Source: Ciona intestinalis (Eukaryota; Chordata; Ascidiacea; Phlebobranchia; Cionidae). Taken from it: a stretch of DNA of 64,000 bases. The stretch spans positions 2,850,348 to 2,914,347 of the forward strand of contig NC_020176.2 of NCBI RefSeq assembly GCF_000224145.3, in the 5' to 3' direction. Shown piece after piece: positions 24,001-35,800 of the stretch. Under the pieces are notes generated by a model. That model made no database searches, was not told the origin of the DNA, and was given only the letters and a program-made list of their open reading frames with translations. Each line of letters starts with the position of its first letter. Position 1 is the first letter of the stretch. A program made the translations under genes and the position numbers.

Positions 24001-26021
24001 TGCTGTTGGTGTCCTTGGTGGAGAAATAGAGAGACTTGAAGGATCAATCATTTGCTCCAAGTCAGGATATAACTGCGGCGTTTCTGCTGTCTTATTTCCT
24101 CCTTGTATAAAATCTTCTTGTTGAATATAAATGTTATTTGTTGCTCTTGCAGGGATAGGCGGCATAAATACTTCGTCCAATTTATTTTTGTCCATTTTTT
24201 CAACAGGTTCCAAGTCATTTAAAGAATTGGTTTCATTGACTGCATTATAAAAAGGGTTTGTATGGGAGAGTTCAACTGGTTTCGACCGGTTCGAGTTACG
24301 TCTGTTTACTGCAGGAGGGGGTGGTAGCTTTATTGCGGTGAATGGCACTTGTGTTGTAATCTGTAAAAAAGATGTTTTTTTTTACGAAAAAAAAAAAATA
24401 TATATAAAAAATTGTAATTTCTAAAACGTTATTAGATTAGTTTGGGAGTTTTAGCATAAAGAACAGTCTTGTGCCGATATAAGTACACAACCCATAAAAT
24501 TACAAAAACATTTCCATTATTTTAATATCATTATTTTAATATGGCAAACAAAAGAAAGAACGCTACACAATGCTATACTAAACAAACAATTTATTTAAAT
24601 ATGTAAAACAAACATTGTAACAAGTACAATACATTCTACAAACTATGCATGGCAATAAATCGTGGTCAATTTTTACAGCTATAGACTTTTTTAAATAACT
24701 AGATTTAAACTACTTGAAAAATATCAACAAATTTTTGGTTAAGGCTAGAAACATATAATAAATTCTATTTTTCTTAAATATATATTTGTATTAAGAACTG
24801 CTACTACTTATATTTCTTACTGGACCAATAGGGGTCGTAACATTCAGAACTGGTGTCTTGTCAACCGCCTTGTCAGTGGCAACTTCGTCATAAATTGCGT
24901 AACTTCTAAAAGAATATCGGACCGTGATAACACGTTGAAATCAGATTGTTGCAATAAGTTTAACAAAGTCTGACTAATTCTTGATTTTTGGCCTAAATCC
25001 CAGGTCATTGAGAAGGTCAAGGACCTCAACCACATAGAATAGAAATTAGATATATATATCTCTTTTAAACTATGATTGACGGCAACACTATCATTGGGTG
25101 TAACAGTATATATATATACATTTTGAATGTTTTTTTTCAAAACATTCAGAAGTTAAAACTGGAAAAAAATGTATTTTTTAATAGTTTTGAATTGAATTTG
25201 TTGCAAAATTGACAACATACTTGGCTCCTTCAAGTGGTACATCATCATAAACTGGATTTGGTTTTTCTTTCACTTTTTCATCAACTGATTCATAAACGGA
25301 ATCCAACAGTGGTGGTCCTATAATCATGGTATATTGGAAATAATAAGTATCTGTATCATATGACGGTAAAAGGCTTTTACTTTAATATTGTCCATTCATG
25401 TTCGAATTTTAGCGATTGTGCCAATGTGTTTATGTAAAAATAATCGTTTTTTCAAGCCAGATTTTATCAGGATCTGCCATATTCCACATATTAGTAATAT
25501 AGTAAGCACTAAGCCTGGTACGTTGACAGGTCGTTTAACTATAAATTTTAAAAACATTTTGATGATTTCAACAGAATAACTATATTACCTTTTATATTTT
25601 TCTTGCCGTTTATAGAGTTGTCTCTTGGAACGCTATAAAAGAATTGCTAGTTTTTTATATTAAGTATAGTATAGACAACATTTGTATACACTGTACATAA
25701 AACAGAAAATTCTTATAGATTTACATTATCGTAAAACACCGCTCGTGAATATCAAACAATAACAAATTTATTACACGATTTACAATACTACACATTGGTA
25801 AATAAATAAACCTAACCTACTGCAGAAATAAACTTCAATTGAGCAATAAAATCAGTTGTAACGTCAAAGAGGGAAATATATAAAAATGTTTGTTTTTTGT
25901 TGACCTGTTTTTTGTGTAATTATTTTCAGACAGAAGCCATTGTAATATTAAAGCTATAAACTTACCTTGAATAATAAACGTCGTCGCAGCCAGCGTAGAC
26001 GTGACTTGAACCGAACTCCAT
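15043..26021 (-). CDS. Tyrosine-motif, zinc-ribbon and VWA (Sec23/24-like) domain protein
   Basis: Twenty-two exons give 839 residues: 26021-25966, 25632-25589, 25317-25221, 24905-24821, 24360-23983, 23563-23460, 22949-22796, 21613-21422, 20912-20871, 20220-20131, 19865-19711, 19363-19282, 19002-18884, 18559-18475, 18211-18105, 17578-17472, 16938-16780, 16435-16333, 15979-15880, 15541-15431, 15258-15142 and 15075-15043. The N-terminus has repeated tyrosine motifs (VYESV, VYDDVP, IYDEV) of the SH2-ligand kind. A zinc ribbon follows (C293-x2-C296, C310-x2-C313). The VWA domain has MIDAS residues DVSGS (360-364), GGTALGPAL and CTDGRANMG. A beta-sandwich-like GNITDQSEITF segment comes next, as in Sec23/24-type proteins. 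The tail has IYESV, VYESL and the class II SH3 ligand PALPPR. The closest remembered family is circularly permuted Ras protein 1, but no GTPase motifs are seen. I infer a cytosolic signalling adaptor. The acceptor at 17578 is the weakest boundary. Confidence 0.8.
15595..15845 (-). mobile_element. SINE, family A, degenerate
   Basis: Tail, linker and core are recognisable (TAACACGGATGTTCTGTTT, CGTTAAGTGTATCTTGC) in VWA-gene intron 19. Confidence 0.6.
16985..17312 (-). mobile_element. SINE, family A
   Basis: Linker (GACAGTCGTTATAAATTAAT), core (CCTTAAGTGTCTTGTTTAAC) and head (GACAAGCCTTGAACCCCATA) are present. Confidence 0.75.
17749..18040. repeat. Minisatellite, about 70-90 bp units, in VWA-gene intron 15
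   Basis: Units begin at 17750, 17830, 17901, 17972 and 17992 with GTATTCATACACC or a variant. They share GCTCACTGTCAAG and GGGTGTCTTCTTATACACC. Short palindromes such as ACACATGGTGTAT recur inside. Confidence 0.8.
18700..18820 (-). mobile_element. SINE fragment, family A tail
   Basis: TTGCTTTATCCCCGCACAGC and CTCCTCGTGCCAGCTTATGA match the family A tail and linker. Confidence 0.65.
20270..20375. repeat. Unclassified repeat, copy 1
   Basis: GGATCTGGTGCTACGAGAAT and GGCAAAAATTAAGTC recur in the copy at 37880. It is joined on the right to a family B SINE. Confidence 0.6.
20415..20592 (-). mobile_element. SINE, family B
   Basis: TTGGCCCATTACCCTGACAC, GACCACTGGGTTAGAGCAAT and the head CATTGAACCCGGTACCC are present. 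Confidence 0.75.
21165..21300 (+). mobile_element. SINE fragment, family A tail, opposite orientation
   Basis: GTGACTCGTAAGCTGGAGGTG and ATTAGTTACATTCATTCAAA are the linker and tail of family A. Confidence 0.65.
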
Positions 26022-26894
26022 ATTATATTACTTACACAATATTGTTACCGGCATCTGATATTACAAAGTTGTAGCTTGAGACCTTAACCATTCTGTTTTA
26101 TAAACGAATAAACAATGTTTAATTTAAGACAGAGACATTACGACTACGTCTTCGTTTCTTGTATCAGTTTTGCTTCGTTTGCCAAGCGAGCACTTTTACG
26201 AGTTCGGAATTGTCGAAGAGAAAGAAAGAAACAAGAAATGGAATGAGAGCGCATTTTTGTTAAAGGGTAATACCCTAATGAAAACCACGTTTCTCAAAAA
26301 CAATTAATCCTAATCACAGAAATATTGTTATTTTTTTTATCAATATATGTTTAACAGTCTTTTATTGTGTTACCAGTAAAAGGTAAAGCAGTAAACAAAC
26401 AACTTTATTTAATCTTTAGTTTTTTTGTGATTTGTATAAATAGGGCCCCACAAAGATAGGTCTAAAATTAAATTGTGTTCCAAATGGTCGTGTAAATATA
26501 TTATATGCCTTTCAAATTAGGATTAATATATGATACTATTATAAAAACCTCTACAACAGTTTAAACTCAACTAGATTGCTTTGACATATGAAGAAATAAT
26601 GTTGTAGCTTCACACAAAATACCAATACAAGCTATTTATTACACAACATATTTTTTGGCTAAAATTTAGCAGTTGGTTCCAGTTTAGAATACAATTATTT
26701 TTTACCTTTTCTTAGTTGTTTTAATTAGTTTGATTTTCACTACTACAATCGAAACAAATTAAACTTTCTGTTTGTGTTTTTTTGACATATTTGAACTACA
26801 GCTTTAATTACACGAACATTATGGCACGAAATATTTTTATTTGTTCTAAAACAAATACATCATATATATCATGAATTATATTTTGATGTAATTG
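26022..26894. other. Intergenic: symplekin 3' end and upstream region of the VWA gene
   Basis: This 873-bp spacer separates two minus-strand genes. Apart from the polyadenylation signal it shows no coding exon. The part nearest 26021 probably holds the VWA gene promoter, but I see no clear TATA box. Confidence 0.6.
26836..26841 (-). terminator. Probable polyadenylation signal of symplekin
   Basis: AATAAA on the minus strand lies about 54 nt after the symplekin stop codon. It is the first canonical signal after the coding end. Confidence 0.5.
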
Positions 26895-29800
26895 TTAGTT
26901 AACATCATCAGATTCATCTTGTGTCGGTGTCGCGCTTCGCTCGGTCTTCACTTCTATTTGGTAGAAAAAAATGTCAGAAATAATAATACAAAAAAACAAA
27001 ATTGAAAAAAAAAAAAATTAACAAAAAAAATTCTTTAGATGTTTTACAAACAGGTTTACAAAAAAGAAGAAGTTCTTGCCAAAGACACATGCCTACAATT
27101 ACTTTAAACCAATGGTCATTAAGCGGTTGTCGAAATCAACCATATAGAAAAAAATCACCCACAAAGTTATGTGGTAACTCGTAAGTTGACATGAGGTGTA
27201 TGAAACCGAACACCTGTGTTATAACAACTGTCGTTTCCTGGCAACGCGAGAGTATAGCAAGTTAAAATCATTTATTTAATGGTACTAGTGAGGCGTTTGA
27301 AAAACTTTAAATTAAAATAAAAGCTGCAAATACTATTTATATAACTCAGTACTAACCAGCTTGGGCAGGAGACTGGTTACTTGTAGATGAAGGTGGTATA
27401 GCAGCAGGAGGAGCTACCATTAGTGTTGGGGGTGGGACATTGTATTGGAATGGGGGTAAGGGTAGGTTAGGGGGCAGAATTATACCGGGGGGTGGTAGAT
27501 GGGTGGCTGGGGGTAAAGGGGTGGGGGTGATGGCTTTGGCTGGAGATGCTGTTGTGTTTAGAGCTGTAAGGATAGTGTTAAATGGGTTAGCTGATATATA
27601 GTAGGTTGGGGTAAGAGTCCCCTATAAAAGGTTCGGATAAGATCACAGGTCTAATAGTTCATGGTAAGACGGCTGTACAGTAGGTTGGGGTAAGATAACC
27701 CACATGATAGGTTGAGGTAAAATAAATAATGGTTTCATTCTATTTTTTTTTCAATTTGGAAGTTAACAACATTTACAGAATTATATAACCATAACCTCAA
27801 GACTCTAAATGAGCATTGTAAATTGTTAAAAATGATCTTACCAGGGGGATTAGTGGATACAGGGGGAGTTGAACTTGCTGGGAGAATCACTGGTTTTATA
27901 TCGGCTGCAAAATTACTCGGAGGAGTTGATAAAAAAAACGGATGTTTTAATTCAAAAAGAAGTTTTATAAAAAACCTTTTGCTTTATAGAAATCAAAGAA
28001 AACCAAAAAATCCATCAACCTAGTAAATATTTAGTAAGTAAAATTTATTACCAAAAAAAATTTCCGTTAAAAATTTAATACAATGCAAATAAAACAACTC
28101 ATAAACAACAAACACTACCTTGTACTTGCATGGGTGGGTTTAACAAGGGTGTAGCATTTGTGGGTGGGGGACCAAGTAGACTGGGTTGAGGGTTACTGCC
28201 GGGAAAAGCCCCAAGAAGTCCGTCGCCTTCTTTGTTTGTTTCAACTTTCACGTCCAACGAGGCTTCTTGGTTGCGTTTCTGTCGCTCGCTTTCTTGTTTA
28301 GCCTGAATGGAATTTGAGTGTATTAGAATTACAGTTAAATGAATGAATGAATGGAACTTGCTTTATCCTCTGGCAGGGCAATGATTGTTCTGTATATTCT
28401 GTTACCTACATCTCGTGCCCACGGTTTCAAGGCTCATTGCAGCCAATGTGGGTGTATGTGTCCTTGTCCTTGGGCAATTGATCCAACCCAGTGGTCACTA
28501 TTGGGTTGTCTAAATCAACAGCTACACATAAAACCAAAAATAACAAATAATAATCCCCAAAAAATAATCAAGAACAAAATTAAATACATAGTAACTCATA
28601 AGCGTGTACGAAATGTATGAAACAGAACATCTGTGTTATACTGACTCATTTCCCACCATGTGAGGGTAAATAAGCAACATTCATCATCACATACCAGCTG
28701 TGCATTTATCCTCATTATCTCTTGCTGAGCTTGGAGAGCAGCTTTTCTGTCTCTTTCCTTTCTCTCCCACTCCTGGGCGAGTTTCTCCTGCTCCTTGCTC
28801 CGAGCAAGTTTCTCCTGCATTTCCCTCTGAGCTTTTAGAGCAGCTTGTTCTGGTGAAACCTCGAGCACAGATACGATGGCTGGAGAGATGTGTTGCCGCT
28901 GGAAATGCAAAATACCATGTTATTTGTAATTGAAAATTACATTTCTATGAATAGGATGAAAGAGATCATTTGGCAACTTTCTGTTCTGTAATATTTAAAG
29001 ACAGCTGTTTCGTTACTTTACAAGAAGACATCAAGATTTTCTGTTAAGTGTTTTATCCAAGAACACATGCGCCAAGATCACTTAATGGCACACCCTGTTG
29101 AGTGTGGATGTCCCAATGTATGGCTAACAAAAATCTGCCATTTGAATATTCAATAGTTACAAGGTTTTTGAAACTTGTCACTAAATTTTGATAAATATTA
29201 TAAAAAAAGTTTATTAAATACCTGTTGTGGGGTAAGCTTATTAACATACTGAAGTAATGGTTCCCTCAAATCGGGGAAAGTTTCAAACACATTAGACAAC
29301 CAAGCTGGTGGAAGTTGTAGCAAAACTTGGAACGATTGAGGCTTCATTCGCTGGAAACACAATGGTTTAAAAAAAATTCTGAAATGTTATGCAAAACAAG
29401 CAAAATGAAAGTGAAAAAAAAGTGTTACAATGTTTTATATTAATGCCAAAAGTTTTTAGTTTTTTTAAGTTTGCTGAGGCAGTAACCCTTTAGTTCTCTC
29501 ATATACTTTCATATAAAGTGGAGTGAAAGTTATAACTATAAATTTTAACAAAACAGTACCACTAAAAGAGTTTTTAAAATTTAAAAAGTATTTTTGTATT
29601 TACAGTTTAAATTTTACAAAATTTTGCCAACAATTGAAGTAAAGAACTGCTACTGTAAAACTTACCTGGCAGCATCTTATAAAACCTTCCCAAACTTTAG
29701 TTTGCTCCCAAACTCTTTTCATTATCAGTCTTTGAAGAACGTTCATAACGAACCCAGACAAACGTGAATATGTGATGAGTGCCTGTGTAAATACAAAACA

Positions 29801-32800
29801 TCTGTATAATAACAGCGTAGGAAATTTTAAATGATAACACAAACATTCGTGGTAATTAGGTTTTTAATTCTATTCTACATGGGGGAGGGCAAGCAGTGTG
29901 AAACGACATGGGAACTTAGATTTTGCTAGGGTGTTACAACCCATTAGTGACCACTGGGTTGGAACAATGTGTTTGACCAATAATGTATAATTTATACCCC
30001 ACTCCACACAGTAAAACATTGCAATGACCAGTGGCGCAGCAAAGGGGGGTTTAGGGTGTCGCCACCCCACCTATTAAACCCCCAAAAAAATTAATCAAAA
30101 AAAAAAATTGAAAATTTTTTTTGATTAAACCCCCCCTCTTATTTTTTTTCTGGCTGCGCCACTGGCAGTGACTTATGGAAACTGCACAGAAGGCTTTGTA
30201 AAACTACATTGCTGGATATAAGATACATTATTAAAACCCATACCTGTATAACAGTCCTCATCAACAGAGTAGGAATAACTGGAAGTTCCACCAGATGGTT
30301 GATCACTGTTACAAGCACCTCAGATGTATATACGGCTTTCTCAGCAAAACATAAACTTGTTGCTGGTAAGATATAAAGAATAAGGAATCAATGAATAAAA
30401 AATTGAATGTAACTTAAAGTTAAATCTAGGGTGGCATTGATAAAATGCAAGTATACTCAGGCATAGCCTTTAAGAAACCTTATTAATTAGTTATTCCAAG
30501 TGTAAAACTAAGGTACTAAAACTTTGCTAAAAATGAACCCTTTACACTAAAACAGGTATAGTTAGTACTCCTTTTTCGCCAGTGTCGCCACCATAAATGA
30601 CAGCAAAATACATGTTTAATGGTTAAAAACAGTATGTACCTAAGCCTATTTCTGTAGCATACTTCATGTTACTTATTTTCCATGCATATTTTTATACCTT
30701 TAATAACAAATTTGACATCTGCCTTGCTTTGGTCTATTGTGTGCAATGCTACAAGCAGTTCCACAGGTGTTATTGCACTCACAGAAGGTTCTGAACTATA
30801 GTGACGCTGTATGCCAAGTAATCTGAAAAAAATAATTAGATTGATTTAAAAATTCCAATTTTTTTACCCATTTTTGAACAACCTGCAAAAAGTGATGATA
30901 AAATTATTTTTTTAAAGTTTTTAAGTTGTTTTATGAAGTAAAAATATAAAAAAGTCCAGCAAATAGTACAATAAAAAATAAAATGGCATTGTCAGTCTCT
31001 TATTCCGATAGAATGATATCTGAAAATGGTTTAAAAATTTCACCAACCTATTAAACACCCCTTTTACAACAGTTGGGTTCAGTTTTATAAGCTTTGGTAG
31101 CACAGCGAGCACCTCGTACTTTTCGAGCCCGTTGATTACCGGGATTAGGAAACGCACGTCGGGCACACGCTTCTGGTAAAGGTCACGAACTTTGCATACC
31201 AAGCTGGGTGATGGGTGTTCTGTGGTAGAAATAAAATTTAAAAAAAACAGTAGGAATTTAAAAAAACGGTTAAAATTTATTTTTTTAGTTTTGGTATATA
31301 GCCATAGGCATAGGGGTAAGTTATAGTATGATTCGCATTCTATTTTATTCTGTAGGCGGGGGGGGAGGGGGGGGGAGAATTTTACTTTATACTACAGGGC
31401 CTGTCCAGGACCCGAGATTTAGGTCAGAGTTGACCCATGGCCATTAAGTATTTTGCCCAAGGACCCTTACGCCTGTCAGCATTAAGCAATGAACCCAGTA
31501 TGTTTCGATGCAAGCAGCTAACCACAGAGCCACAGTGCTAGGTAAAAGAACCAATACTTTTAGGCAAAAAATCAAATATTTTTGTAAAAAAAACCTAATC
31601 TTTATTTACTTTTATATAAATAAAAGCAAACTTTTCCGGAAACAAAAAAATCAAAATATTTCCGACCTCTGTCAGTGAGAATATGCAACATCCTTGTCAC
31701 GATAGTTTCAGCTCCTTTTGGACATTCCTCCACCAGTTTAAGTAGCTCAGGAGAAGACATTCCTACTCCATGCACAGGAGCATCCAACGAATGAAGGATC
31801 ACTCGTTTTATATTTGCAGAGGCTTCAACGTAAACTGCAGCTAAGCTGGAGGTGAAAAAAGATGATTTTTTAAGCGTTTTCTTACACATAACTTATAAAA
31901 AAATAAAACCTTTTTTTTTTTATAATTTAAAAATCTTTTTTTTTGCGGAATTTTTTTATGTGATTACAAAAAAATATTGTACATGACTTAACGATTTGTA
32001 ATATGAGATATATTAGGGGTAATGGGCCAATTCTGGCCTAAACCGCATATCTTAGACAAGGACCTCAGAGTAGGAGACATTAATTTTGGCAAAAAAGTAT
32101 TAAAAAAAAATTTAGAAACACAGCAGTGTTGCTCACTTACTTATGTACAAGTGCGTGGTTGGTGGGCAGAAGAGATAAACAGAGTTGGAAACACTGTTTC
32201 ATTTGTTCCTCATTCCAAGTTTCTGTGAATTTAAAATACTTTTTTTTTAATGAATATAACTTTATTTACAATTTTTTGAGGAAAAGATATTTTTCCATAT
32301 AGTGTGTTTTATGCCAAAAAAAAAATAATTTGCACAGCAGAAAACTATTACTACAAATGCGGTGATATCAATTGTTTTTGCCCCCAATATACTTGTTATT
32401 TTTATTTGTAAAAAAGTTTTTATGAACTCACTGTCAGATTCTTCTTGTCGAATATCATTCGGTGGTTCTGCTTCTTTCAAGTAAGATAAATTGGTCATCG
32501 CATATTGTTCAATAAAATCTCGATATTTCTGATTTTCGTATAATTCCTTTACTATTTCAATTGAATTTTGGCGCACCTGGTAAAAAAACAATTTATTTTA
32601 TAAAATGTTTTTTTCTCAGTTTTTTTTATTTTTATTCTTTTGCATACATAATGATAAACGAAATAAATTAAAATAACGAAAATAACAAATATTTATCGTT
32701 AAAAAAAATTAAAAGAATATTAATTTAAATTAGAGCAAAAATTGAATGACTTAACATGCAAAACTAAATTGCTGAATGTGCCTAATTGTTAGACTATTAG

Positions 32801-35800
32801 GTAACAGACCACGCCTAAACTTACAGTTTCAATTTTAAAAGTGCTTAAGTCAAGCAGAACACGCAGAAACTGCATTCTTCTCGTTGGTCTGTGTGACAGC
32901 AGGGTACGAACGAGCAACATGGTAGTTTGGGACCGCCGTTCATCCTCACAATACGAATGAACTACTTTGATGGCAGAGTCAGTCAGCAAGGGAGCTTGTA
33001 ACACAAGCTTTGTAAAAAGGCTGGAAAAATAAAAAATAGATATTTTATGGGTAAGGTATATAGAAATTTGTAGAGTAGGTCATGAATTTTGGGGATATTT
33101 TTTAAGTTTTTATGCACAAGCTTTGTGAAAAAGTAGAAAAAATATTTTTTTTATATTGTATGGGTGACATATACATATAACTTTGTAAGTAATTTTTTGG
33201 AGGATATTTTATATTTTTTAATGTATGAGTGACAATTTAGACAACCAATAAGGTGCCACTGGGTTAAAGCAATCGCTGTTAAGTGTCTTGCCCAAAGACA
33301 CATACGCCCACAATGGTCCCAGCGTTTAGCCTTGAATCTGTATCCTTTGGCTAAATACAGGCGTGCTAACCAGTTAACCACTATACAATTTATAAGAAAT
33401 ACATTTAATGTTCAAACCCACCCTTCTCTTGAATCCTGTTTTTCCAGCAGTCCTTGTAACAGCCCAGTAAGACACGCATCGTAATTCTCCATGGCAGCTT
33501 TATCATTAATTCCACGAGCATTTTCAAGGTAAATATTAAACTCTTCATACAACCATTGGAATGCTAGTTGAGAACGATTTCGAATGTCAGCGAGAATGAA
33601 TTTGGCAAGAGCTGAAAAATGGTAGTTATTTAAGCTGTAAATTCTGTTTTAGTAAAAAACATTAACTCCAAATGAAAAAATGCTGAAAAAAAGCTCAATT
33701 AGTTATGCTTTAAGTTTTGGTTTGGTGAAGTTATTTCTATTCTAATCTTTGTGAGTGAGATCCTACAGTGTGGCCCATGATGGGGCCTGTAATTTAGGCC
33801 AGAGTTGGTCCACTACACAGGGTACTTTAACCCACTTAGTGTCCAATGGGTTGGAGCAATGTCTGTTAAATCTCTTGCCCAAGACGTATACACCTATCTG
33901 TATCAAGCATTGAACCCGGTGTTCTTTTTTATTAGAATATTTTATTTTATATATAGCCTACTAAAACATAGACTTACATCTGTGCAGATCACCACCAAAC
34001 TGAGCTACAAGGTTTGTTAAAATTTTCTGCCACCTTGAGTGAATTCCACCAGCAATTGCACTTCCTGAAAAGAATTATTTATGACCAAATATAATAATAT
34101 GTTATGTAAATATATTTATATATTCTATATGGGTTAGGGCCTACAGTAAGGCATGCCATGGGTCCTGAAAATTAGGCAAGAGTTGAGAAATTACTTTTGA
34201 CACTAATTTTTTGTATTAAATTTAAACCTTTCCAAAAATCTGATTAAAATAAGTTGGAATGTAATAAAAACTTACTTTCTGATTTAAGCACACGTAGAAC
34301 CGCCATCTTGATTATTTTGTCTTTTGCTTCCAAACTTAAAGGCTTGGTAATGCTTGCTAGATGGAATCCCTGCAAAGAAAAAAAAATCTTAAAATTTTAC
34401 GACCATTAACATAAATGGCATTTTAACATTAACATAAATTTATACGCCCACAACGGTAGCAGCAACAAGCCTTGAACCCGTAACCTCTTGGTTACTGGCG
34501 TGCTAACCACTGTTCTACGAGTCGTACACATACTTGTATTCTTCTCTGCATCCCTTTCATAGGGACAGCTGGTTGAGTTGGCTCTAATGGTTTGCTCTCT
34601 TGTTTAACTTCAACCGGTTCAGGGACATCAGAGGTTGTTGTTCCACCTAATATAAAAGTAAAATGTTATTTTACTTTGGTGGTGCCCAGTGGGCAGCTAG
34701 GGGGTTATTGGGGGGTCGCGACTTTTTATAAGATTTTGTTACAATGCTGTAGTAGTTAAAGTTGTAAAGCATGTAAAAATTTAAAAATTATAGATAATAT
34801 CTTATGAACGAATGAATGTAAGTTACTTTATCCTCGCGTGGCCGGAAATCGACAGTCGCTATTACACAGGTGTTCTGTTTCATACATCTCGTGCTAGCTT
34901 TTACCAAGTATGTTACTTTATCAATAACAAATAGTCACCAATAAGAGTTTGGATTGGGATTTTCTTTTCAAGTTCTTTCTTTTCTTTCTCCATTTGTTTC
35001 TTCGCTATTTCTTTTGCCTCCTATAATATAAGTAACGTTTTGTTTAGATCAGTAACAAAAAAATAAATAAATTTAAAAAAGCAAAAAATGTGCATTGCAG
35101 TTTCTACTTCATTTTGGTAAAATTTCTGCATTTAGCCCAAATATTTCCCAAAAATTGTGCAAACTGAACATAGGATATGTTTATGTATACATAAATTTAT
35201 TTAATCCTAATTCAAACCTGTAAAAAATGATACATTCATTACATTGTTTGTTAAATTGAAAATCTATACGTAATTTCAAAATCAAAATATTAGGTTTAAA
35301 ATTTTAAATACTAAAAAAAACAATTAAATTTTGCAATGTTCTTTAGCTATCAAAAAGCATTAAATTTTCACCCCCTAAAACCCCTAAAGCGTAAAAACGT
35401 CACCCACCATTTCTGCAGTGTGTTGAACCCCTGATCCGATCCCGACCGCTGTCATCTGGATGGAAAGAAGACGAGCAAGATGTTTCTTCTGATCAATCGT
35501 TCCAGCCGACTCTATTGGAGTATAAGAGGCTTGGAAAGCATCTGGGATTTTATCAGGGAGCATAACCTGTAAAGATGGGAATACTTTTTTTTGCCAAAAA
35601 ATAAGTATATATATATAATATTTATTTAGTAACAAATTTGCAAAAATTCGGTGTTTTCTCATGATTACTGTAAATCTAAAAAAAATCTNNNNNNNNNNNN
35701 NNNNNNNNNNNNNNNNNNNNNNNNNNNNNNNNNNNNNNNNNNNNNNNNNNNNNNNNNNNNNNNNNNNNNNNNNNNNNNNNNNNNNNNNNNNNNNNNNNNN

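Noticed and set aside
15043..26021. Naming the VWA gene as circularly permuted Ras protein 1
   Set aside because: No P-loop, DxxG or NKxD motif is seen in any exon, so only the VWA similarity is reported.
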